A program made the translations under genes and the position numbers. The notes beneath the pieces are model-generated. The model ran no database searches. It was not told the origin of the DNA and was given only the letters and a program-made list of their open reading frames with translations. From Novosphingobium sp. (GTDB lineage Bacteria > Pseudomonadota > Alphaproteobacteria > Sphingomonadales > Sphingomonadaceae), in the NCBI GenBank assembly GCA_027490345.1, contig JAIXYF010000050.1, positions 1 through 12,967 of the forward strand: DNA of 12,967 nt. Direction: 5' to 3'. Position 1 is the stretch's first letter. The number at the start of each line of letters is the position of its first letter. Positions 8,148 through 12,967 of the stretch are shown piece by piece.

Positions 8148-8599
8148 CGCGCGTCCTCCAGGCCCAGATCCCTCAGGCGAAGCCGCACTATCTCGCCGAT
8201 CTGGGCAATCGCGGTGGCGATCTCAGTCTCGCGAGTCTGGGCCAGCCGCGCTTCCATCGCCGCTAAAATCCCTGTTTTATCAGTCAGCCGGACGCAGATG
8301 ATGAAAGGAAAGCCAAACCGCTCGCGATAGGCCGCATTCAGCGTATGGAACTGCGCGTACTCCGCCTCGGTCAGCCTATCGAGCCCGGCGCTCGCCTGCT
8401 CTGCCGCCGAAGCCTCCGTCAGCGTCCGGTCGATGGCAGCCTTTCCCGCCAGTTCCGGGTGCGCGCGGATCAGCGCCAGCTTTTCCTCGGCGGTCGCTGC
8501 GTGCACCACTGCCATCAGATCCGCATGCCGGTCTCCGCAGGAAGCAAGGGCATCGGCGCGCGCCTCGATCCACGGGCTGTGTTCGAACAACGCGGTCAT
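8144..8599 (-). CDS. uraD: OHCU decarboxylase
   Basis: UraD decarboxylates 2-oxo-4-hydroxy-4-carboxy-5-ureidoimidazoline to S-allantoin in the cytoplasm. The 151-residue all-helical protein shows the family motif RAHPELAGKAA (45-55, with the catalytic His at 47), then LTEAEYAQFHTLNAAY (76-91) and the FGFPFIICVR stretch (95-104). The conserved IAQIGEIVRLRL segment lies near the C-terminus. The length is that of single-domain bacterial UraD, not of a fusion with HIU hydrolase or allantoinase. The ATG at 8599 overlaps the hpxZ stop (ATGA), with a G-rich GAGGGGG upstream. UraH lies two genes downstream, so the three urate-to-allantoin enzymes are contiguous. Confidence 0.95.
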   Translation of the reverse strand: MTALFEHSPWIEARADALASCGDRHADLMAVVHAATAEEKLALIRAHPELAGKAAIDRTLTEASAAEQASAGLDRLTEAEYAQFHTLNAAYRERFGFPFIICVRLTDKTGILAAMEARLAQTRETEIATAIAQIGEIVRLRLRDLGLEDAR

Positions 8600-8976
8600 G
8601 ATCCCGCCCCCTCAAGGCTGACATGCGCCGAGACGACCTTCCAGCCGTCCGCAAACTTCACCCATGCCTGGCTCTGCCGCCCGCGCCGGTCAGAGCCTTC
8701 GCGGTAGAATTCGGCATCGGCTGTGGCGAAGGAATCGCCATAAACCGCAATCGCCACATGCCCCAGCCGCCGCTGCGGCGAGCCCCCGCGCCCCTTGCGG
8801 AATGCGCGGATCGCATCGATTCCCCACAGCACCTCGCCCACGCCAAAGCGATTGGTGGTCGGCGCATGATGAAACAACGCGTCCATTGCGGGCAGATCAT
8901 CCGCCATGAGCGCGCGCTCATATTCCTGAAACGCCGCCGTCACTTCGGCCAGCAGCACCGGATCGTTCACCGTCAT
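8596..8976 (-). CDS. hpxZ: HpxZ/AtzH-like protein (SnoaL-like, DUF3225 family)
   Basis: A 126-residue protein of the NTF2/SnoaL-like fold family that includes HpxZ of the Klebsiella hpxWXYZ oxalurate cluster and AtzH of the cyanuric-acid operon. What I see is a helical N-terminus (LLAEVTAAFQEYERALMADD), then FGVGEVLWGIDAIRAFRKGR (44-63), the RRGRQSQAWVKFADGWKVVSAHVSL stretch in two parts (RRGRQSQAWV and DGWKVVSAHVSL), and a short tail. The GRQSQ.WV and GW.VV.AHVS blocks are the family hallmarks. HpxZ has no firmly established reaction; AtzH has been reported as a decarboxylating amidohydrolase. The ATG at 8976 overlaps puuE (ATGA), with GGAGG six bases upstream. Its position between the allantoinase and OHCU decarboxylase genes is unusual; the AtzE/AtzG-like partner genes hpxX and hpxY are not in this window. 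Confidence 0.85.
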   Translation of the reverse strand: MTVNDPVLLAEVTAAFQEYERALMADDLPAMDALFHHAPTTNRFGVGEVLWGIDAIRAFRKGRGGSPQRRLGHVAIAVYGDSFATADAEFYREGSDRRGRQSQAWVKFADGWKVVSAHVSLEGAGS

Positions 8977-9875
8977 CCCGCCCCTCCAGGACAAGGATGC
9001 TCCGCCAGCCAGTGCCCCGCGATATCGATGCGGCGCGGGGTCCACGCATCACCGCTGGCCAGCACGTGATCGACAAACCGCGCTACCGCCCGCGCCCGGC
9101 CCGGACGCCCGGCAACACGGCCATGGAGGCCGACCGACATCATCCGCCCGCCTTCTTCGCGCAATTGCTCAAAGGTATCGCGCAAATATCTGAAGAACTG
9201 CTCGCCTTCGGTGAAACCATTGAGCGAGACGATCTTCATGTCGTTGGCATCGAGCGAATAGGGCACGATCAGCTGCGGCTTGCCGTGCCGCCGGTCCCAA
9301 TAGGGCAGATCATCGGCGTAGCTGTCTGCATCGTAGAGAAAGCCGCCTTCCTCCACCACCAGCCGCGCCGTGTTGGGTGAGGTGCGCCCCTGATACCAGC
9401 CCAGCGGCCGCGCGCCGGTCAACTCGGTGTGGAGGGCAATCGCCTGGACGATATGCGCGCGCTCCACCGCTTCCGGCACATACTGGTAGTCGATCCAGCG
9501 AAGCCCATGGCTCGCGATTTCCCAATCGGCCTTCAGCATGGCTTCCACCGCCGCCGGATTGGCCGCCATCGCCGCCGCCACGCCAAACACCGTCACCGGC
9601 ACGCCGCGCTCCGCAAACAACCGGTGCAGCCGCCAGAACCCGGCGCGGCTGCCGTATTCGTAGAGGCTTTCCATCGCCATTGCCCGCGCCGGATGGGAGC
9701 CAGCGCCGACCATTTCCGACAGGAACGCCTCGGACCCCTTGTCCCCATTGAGGACCGAGTTTTCCGCGCCTTCCTCGTAATTGATCACGAACTGCACGGC
9801 GACCTTGGCCCCGCCCGGCCAACGCGCATCGGGCGGGCTCGCGCCATAGCCGACAAGATCGCGCGGGTGGATCAT
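8973..9875 (-). CDS. puuE: Allantoinase, PuuE type (polysaccharide deacetylase fold)
   Basis: PuuE hydrolyses allantoin to allantoate and is unrelated to the dinuclear-metal AllB allantoinases. The 300-residue protein is close to the roughly 308 residues of the Pseudomonas enzyme. Family blocks are MIHPRDLVGYG at the N-terminus, VQFVINYEEGAE (27-38), ESLYEYGSRAGFWRLH (69-84), EIASHGLRWIDYQ (119-131), LGWYQGRTSPNTARL (158-172) and FLYDADSYADDLPYW (179-193). The ATG at 9875 forms an ATGA overlap with the aminotransferase gene. The frame stays open upstream for more than 130 codons, but those are an out-of-frame reading of the aminotransferase and not an N-terminal extension. Its product goes to the amidohydrolase two genes upstream. 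Confidence 0.95.
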   Translation of the reverse strand: MIHPRDLVGYGASPPDARWPGGAKVAVQFVINYEEGAENSVLNGDKGSEAFLSEMVGAGSHPARAMAMESLYEYGSRAGFWRLHRLFAERGVPVTVFGVAAAMAANPAAVEAMLKADWEIASHGLRWIDYQYVPEAVERAHIVQAIALHTELTGARPLGWYQGRTSPNTARLVVEEGGFLYDADSYADDLPYWDRRHGKPQLIVPYSLDANDMKIVSLNGFTEGEQFFRYLRDTFEQLREEGGRMMSVGLHGRVAGRPGRARAVARFVDHVLASGDAWTPRRIDIAGHWLAEHPCPGGAG

Positions 9876-11116
9876 GCCGTCTCGTCCCACGCTGCAATCG
9901 CTGCCGGGACAGCAGCGCCCAGCGGCAGCTTGTGCCCGGCCGCTGTCAGGCATGCCTCCAGCGCGCCCAGCGTCAGCAGCACCTTGTGCTTCATCGCGTT
10001 GTAGCCCATTGCGCCGAGCCGCCAGATCTTGCCCTGCAGCGGCCCGAATGCCGTGCCGATCTCGATCTCGAAATGCGCGCGCATCGCGGTGCGGATCGCC
10101 TCGCCATCGAGCCCGGCGGGAATGTGCACGCCCGTCACATTGGTCATGCGGTGCGCATCGTCGCCATAGACCGTGAGGCCCATCGCGCGCACCCCCGCCG
10201 TCATCGCCGCGCCCGCCTTGCGGTGCCGGGCAAAGCGCGCCTCCAGTCCCTCGCCCAGCGCCACGCGCGCGCATTCACGCGCGGCATAGAGCATCGAGGT
10301 TGCCTCGGTGTGGTGGTTGAGCCGCTTTTCGGACCAGTAGTCCATGATCATCGCCAGATCGAAGTAGTTCGACGGGATGCGCGGGCCCGCACCGTCCGCG
10401 ATATCCGCGCGCCGGATGCCCTGCTCCACATGCCGCCGCGCAAAGATGCGCTCTGCCGCGCGGTCGGTAATGGTGATCGGCGCGCTGCCCGAAGGCCCGC
10501 CCAGGCACTTCTGCAAGCCCGCCGTAACGACATCGACGCCCCATCGGTCTGCCGCGATTTCCATGCCGCCCAAGGTCGCGCAGGCATCGACATAGAGATA
10601 GGCCCCTGCCGCCTTGCACAGCCCGCCCAACCCTTCCAGCGGCTGCGCCATCGTGGTCGAGGTATCGCCGTGAACCGTCGCCACCACTTTGGGGCCATGC
10701 TTCTCGATGCCCTGCGCAATCGCCTCCAGCGGCACGACTTCGCCCCACGGCACGCTCACCGTCTCGATCTTCGCGCCGATCCGGGTCAGGATCTCGGTCA
10801 GCAACAGGCCAAAGCGCCCGAAGTTCACCACCAGCACCGTATCGCCCGGCTCGACCAGACTGACGAGCGAGGCCTCGATCGCCGCACGCGCGGTGCCGTC
10901 GATCAGCATGGTCCACTGGTTCTGCGTGCCGAACACCGGGCGATAAAGCGCCATGACCTGGTTCATGAAGCCGGTCATTTCGGGATCGAACTGGCCCAGG
11001 AGGTCCGCCGCCATGGCGCGCAGCACGCGCGGGTGGGCATTAACCGGCCCCGGCCCCATCAGCAGACGCTGCGGCGGATCGATCTCGCCGAACAAGGTGG
11101 AATCAAGCGGGTTCAA
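9872..11116 (-). CDS. pucG: (S)-Ureidoglycine-glyoxylate aminotransferase (PucG/HpxJ)
   Basis: This PLP enzyme of the alanine-glyoxylate aminotransferase family transfers the amino group of ureidoglycine to glyoxylate, giving oxalurate and glycine. The 414-residue chain starts with the substrate loop MGPGPVNAHPRVLRAM (20-35). It has D177 in YVDACATLGG for the PLP ring, Schiff-base K203 in GLQKCLGGPSG, and R366 in WRLGAMGYNAMKH for the substrate carboxylate. GQFDP (Q42) and RLNHHTEAT (N267) match the Gln and Asn that distinguish ureidoglycine transaminase (Bacillus PucG Q37, N264) from plain AGT/serine-pyruvate enzymes. The neighbouring allantoate amidohydrolase makes its substrate. The start is TTG at 11116, with GGGAG six bases upstream, inside the end of the amidohydrolase gene; the next in-frame ATG (residue 20) would remove the substrate loop. 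The Klebsiella equivalent is HpxJ. Confidence 0.9.
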   Translation of the reverse strand: MNPLDSTLFGEIDPPQRLLMGPGPVNAHPRVLRAMAADLLGQFDPEMTGFMNQVMALYRPVFGTQNQWTMLIDGTARAAIEASLVSLVEPGDTVLVVNFGRFGLLLTEILTRIGAKIETVSVPWGEVVPLEAIAQGIEKHGPKVVATVHGDTSTTMAQPLEGLGGLCKAAGAYLYVDACATLGGMEIAADRWGVDVVTAGLQKCLGGPSGSAPITITDRAAERIFARRHVEQGIRRADIADGAGPRIPSNYFDLAMIMDYWSEKRLNHHTEATSMLYAARECARVALGEGLEARFARHRKAGAAMTAGVRAMGLTVYGDDAHRMTNVTGVHIPAGLDGEAIRTAMRAHFEIEIGTAFGPLQGKIWRLGAMGYNAMKHKVLLTLGALEACLTAAGHKLPLGAAVPAAIAAWDETA

Positions 11117-12350
11117 GGTGGTCTCCCAAACGTCTGATAAAACCGGATATCACCGCCAGCGCAGCCTCGGCGTCCGCTGGCTCGACATGTTCGGCCGGAT
11201 TGTGGCTCACCCCGCCCCGGCACCGCAGGAAAAGCATGGCCATCGGGCAGAGCGCGGCCATGATCATCGCATCGTGCCCCGCGCCCGAAACGAGCCGGTA
11301 CGGGCGATGCCCGGCCGCCGCTGTGGCGGCATCGAGCAAGTCCATCAGCGCCGGGTCGCAAGGGCTGGCGGGCAGATCATGCACTTGCCGCATGGCCAGA
11401 CCCAGATCGCGCCACCCCGCTATCTCGCGGAACTGCCGCAAGATCGCGTCCGCCGCCCGGTCGCGCACGGCAGCATCGCCCGCGCGTACATCAAGCGTGA
11501 AGCGGCTGCGCCCCGCAATCACATTGGCCGCGCCCGATGGCACCTCCACCAACCCGACCGTGGCGACAAGGTCCGAAGGGCCTGCAGCTGCCACCGCTTC
11601 GGCGGTCAGCACCATTTCCGCCATGCCTGCCACGGCATCGCGGCGCAGGTTCATCGCCGTCGTCCCCGCGTGGCCCGCGGTGCCCGAAAGCCCGATCTCG
11701 AAGCGCAGTTGCGCCGCAATGCCCGTCACCGTACCCAGCGCCAGCCCCTTGGCCTCCAGCACCGGTCCCTGCTCGATATGCGCCTCAAGATAGGCGATGA
11801 TGTCACCCCGGGAGCGCGCGGCGGAAGCATAGGCGGCAAGATCGAGCAGATCACCCAGCCGGACACCATCGCGGTCCGCAACTTCCAGCGATGCCGGGTC
11901 AAGCGTGCCTGCAACCGCCCGGCTGGTCAGCATCGCGGCAGGAAAGCGCGAGCCTTCCTCGTCGCCGAAGGCATAGACCTCAATGGCAAACGGCATTCGC
12001 ACCCCGCCCGAGGAAAGAGCTTTAACCGCCTCAATGCCAAGCATTATCCCGAGCGGACCATCATAGACCCCGGCATTTCGGACGCTATCGAGATGACTGC
12101 CGATCACCAGCGCAGGCGCGCCTGCCGCGCAGCCTTCATAGCGCCCGATCAGGTTTGCCGCCGCATCGCTACGCACGGCCATGCCAGCCTCGGCCATCCA
12201 CACGGCCAACTGTTCTTGCGCGGCTCTGTATGCGGGCGAGAGATACGTGCGCGTCAGCCCATCGGTGCTGTCGCTGAACGGCGGCAGAGCCAGCGCCTCG
12301 CAGCGCGCAGCTGCCCTAGCGCCGCCCCCCCCAAGATCGAGGGCTACCAC
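11103..12350 (-). CDS. allC: Allantoate amidohydrolase (M20 family, AllC/HpxK)
   Basis: A dinuclear-metal amidohydrolase that splits allantoate into ureidoglycine, ammonia and carbon dioxide in the cytoplasm. The 415 residues follow the M20 Zn-hydrolase pattern: DGLTRTYLSPAYRAAQEQL (30-48), then metal ligands H86 in IGSHLDSVRNAG and D97 in VYDGPLG, catalytic/metal E131-E132 in FGDEEGSRF, H191 in AHIEQGPVLE and H383 in GVSHNPAEHVEP. Relatives with the same fold (N-carbamoyl-L-amino acid hydrolase, ureidoglycolate amidohydrolase) are hard to separate by eye. The neighbouring pucG, which needs ureidoglycine, favours allantoate. The start is GTG at 12350, overlapping the upstream stop by seven bases; no ATG fits. 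The N-terminal codons contain a run of eight G bases. Confidence 0.9.
   Translation of the reverse strand: MVALDLGGGGARAAARCEALALPPFSDSTDGLTRTYLSPAYRAAQEQLAVWMAEAGMAVRSDAAANLIGRYEGCAAGAPALVIGSHLDSVRNAGVYDGPLGIMLGIEAVKALSSGGVRMPFAIEVYAFGDEEGSRFPAAMLTSRAVAGTLDPASLEVADRDGVRLGDLLDLAAYASAARSRGDIIAYLEAHIEQGPVLEAKGLALGTVTGIAAQLRFEIGLSGTAGHAGTTAMNLRRDAVAGMAEMVLTAEAVAAAGPSDLVATVGLVEVPSGAANVIAGRSRFTLDVRAGDAAVRDRAADAILRQFREIAGWRDLGLAMRQVHDLPASPCDPALMDLLDAATAAAGHRPYRLVSGAGHDAMIMAALCPMAMLFLRCRGGVSHNPAEHVEPADAEAALAVISGFIRRLGDHLEPA
11123..11127 (-). promoter_or_regulatory. Ribosome binding site of pucG
   Basis: GGGAG on the minus strand, six bases before the TTG at 11116 and inside the allantoate amidohydrolase gene. 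It is the main reason to accept a TTG start here; no in-frame ATG or GTG is available upstream at a sensible distance. Confidence 0.6.
12325..12332 (-). repeat. Eight-base G homopolymer near the allC start
   Basis: Eight consecutive C on the plus strand (G on the coding strand) at codons 6-9 of allC, giving a Gly run just after the GTG start. Such tracts can slip in replication or be miscounted in sequencing. The reading frame shown is intact and enters the conserved M20 sequence directly, so the length given here appears correct. Confidence 0.7.
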
Positions 12351-12967
12351 GCCGCCACCCCGCCATCGCTGCGCGGATCGGTCGCGCCATCAAGCCGACC
12401 ATCGGCGTAGCGGACAATTGCCCCCGCATGGCCCATCGTCGCCGTCAGCGGCCCGACACGCTCCACCATATGCCCCGCCGCCTCAAGCGTAGCGTAAAGC
12501 TCGGGCGCAAAGCCGTCTTCCAGCTTGAGTGTGGTCGAAGGATCCCCCCATGTCCGGCCTAGCAGCCAGCGCGGGCCGTTGATCGCCTCCTGAAGGTCGG
12601 CGCCGAACCGGGCATAGCGGGTGAACAGCGCAGCCTGTGTTTGCGGCTGCCCTTCCCCGCCCATCGTGCCATAGGCCAAGACGCGCCCGTCCTCGAACTT
12701 GGCCAATGCCGGATTGAGCGTGTGGAAGGGTTTGCGATGCGGTTTCAGCGCATTCCAACCGCGTGTCGTCAGCCGTAAGCTGCTCCCCCGGTTCTGCCAG
12801 GTGATCCCGGTTTTCGGCAGCACGAGGCCAGAGCCGAATTCGAAATAGGTCGACTGGATCGCGCTCACCACGCGGCCCTCACCGTCTGCCGCGCCGAACC
12901 AGCAGGTATCGCCCCACTGCGGCGGCTGCGGCCACGGCAAGGCGGTGGCCGGATCGATCCGCGCCGC
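12344..12967 (-). CDS. hpxW: HpxW-like oxamate amidohydrolase / gamma-glutamyltransferase-family Ntn hydrolase, 5' part outside window
   Basis: The visible 207 residues are the end of the large subunit and the whole small subunit of a self-cleaving N-terminal-nucleophile hydrolase of the gamma-glutamyltransferase family. The nucleophile should be the Thr of WGDTCWFGAAD (codon 12905-12907), which would become the N-terminus after autocleavage. Further blocks are IQSTYFEFGSGLVLPKTGI, WQNRGSSL, HTLNPALAKF, GTMGGEGQPQTQA and PRWLLGRTWG. The TCW context, where classical GGT has TTH, and the block WNALKPHRKPFHTLNPAL fit HpxW, the oxamate amidohydrolase of the Klebsiella uric acid pathway. The pucG and hpxZ neighbours support this: oxalurate gives oxamate, and HpxW releases ammonia and oxalate. 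Many GGT-like proteins are mis-named, so the exact substrate is inferred. The stop is TAG at 12346-12344, overlapping allC. Confidence 0.8.
   Translation of the reverse strand, partial: AARIDPATALPWPQPPQWGDTCWFGAADGEGRVVSAIQSTYFEFGSGLVLPKTGITWQNRGSSLRLTTRGWNALKPHRKPFHTLNPALAKFEDGRVLAYGTMGGEGQPQTQAALFTRYARFGADLQEAINGPRWLLGRTWGDPSTTLKLEDGFAPELYATLEAAGHMVERVGPLTATMGHAGAIVRYADGRLDGATDPRSDGGVAAW

Noticed and set aside
8977..9045. Upstream start for hpxZ adding 23 residues
   Set aside because: The extension lies inside puuE; ATG at 8976 has GGAGG at good spacing and matches the family's N-terminus.
9876..10274. N-terminal extension of PuuE by about 133 residues
   Set aside because: The extra part is Gly/Arg/Ala-rich, lies fully inside pucG in another frame, and the family begins at MIHPRDLVGYG; the ATG at 9875 also forms a typical ATGA junction.
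12344..12967. Classical gamma-glutamyltransferase of glutathione metabolism
   Set aside because: The residues after the nucleophile differ from GGT and the gene overlaps an allantoate amidohydrolase in a purine operon, so an HpxW-type role is more likely; the missing 5' part leaves some doubt.
1..12967. tRNA or rRNA genes, CRISPR arrays, insertion sequences, prophage or defence genes
   Set aside because: The whole window is filled by thirteen abutting metabolic genes; I saw no repeat arrays, transposase motifs or stretches of differing base composition.

Overview
The window is one uninterrupted purine-degradation operon, read entirely on the minus strand (from right to left). It is strongly G+C-rich with G/C-biased third codon positions. 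A membrane urate oxidase with a cytochrome c domain (PuuD), a two-subunit XdhA/XdhB xanthine dehydrogenase with XdhC, and an adenine-type deaminase together suggest an alphaproteobacterium. A Sphingomonadales member such as Novosphingobium is my guess, but the order is inferred from general character and not from any marker gene.

Layout in transcription order (high to low coordinates): an HpxW/gamma-glutamyltransferase-family Ntn hydrolase (its 5' part lies beyond the right edge), allantoate amidohydrolase (AllC/HpxK), ureidoglycine-glyoxylate aminotransferase (PucG/HpxJ), PuuE allantoinase, an HpxZ/AtzH-like small protein, OHCU decarboxylase (UraD), PuuD, HIU hydrolase (UraH), XdhA, XdhB, XdhC, guanine deaminase (GuaD), and adenine deaminase (its 3' part lies beyond the left edge). 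That is thirteen genes in 12,967 bases. Eleven of the twelve junctions overlap and the other has a 3-base gap, so there is no intergenic DNA, internal promoter or terminator to describe. The operon promoter must lie to the right of the window.

Together the enzymes make a nearly complete oxidative route: adenine to hypoxanthine and guanine to xanthine (deaminases), then urate (Xdh), 5-hydroxyisourate (PuuD), OHCU (UraH), S-allantoin (UraD), allantoate (PuuE), ureidoglycine (AllC), and oxalurate plus glycine (PucG). The HpxW-like enzyme would then act on oxamate to give oxalate. Read from left to right, against transcription, the gene order almost follows the pathway, so enzymes of the last steps are transcribed first.

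The most interesting aspects are the joining of a PuuD-type aerobic urate pathway to the Hpx (Klebsiella-like) oxalurate/oxamate branch, and the uncharacterised HpxZ gene placed between the OHCU decarboxylase and allantoinase genes. No HpxX/HpxY amidase, oxamate carbamoyltransferase, ureidoglycolate lyase, transporter or regulator gene is present inside the window.
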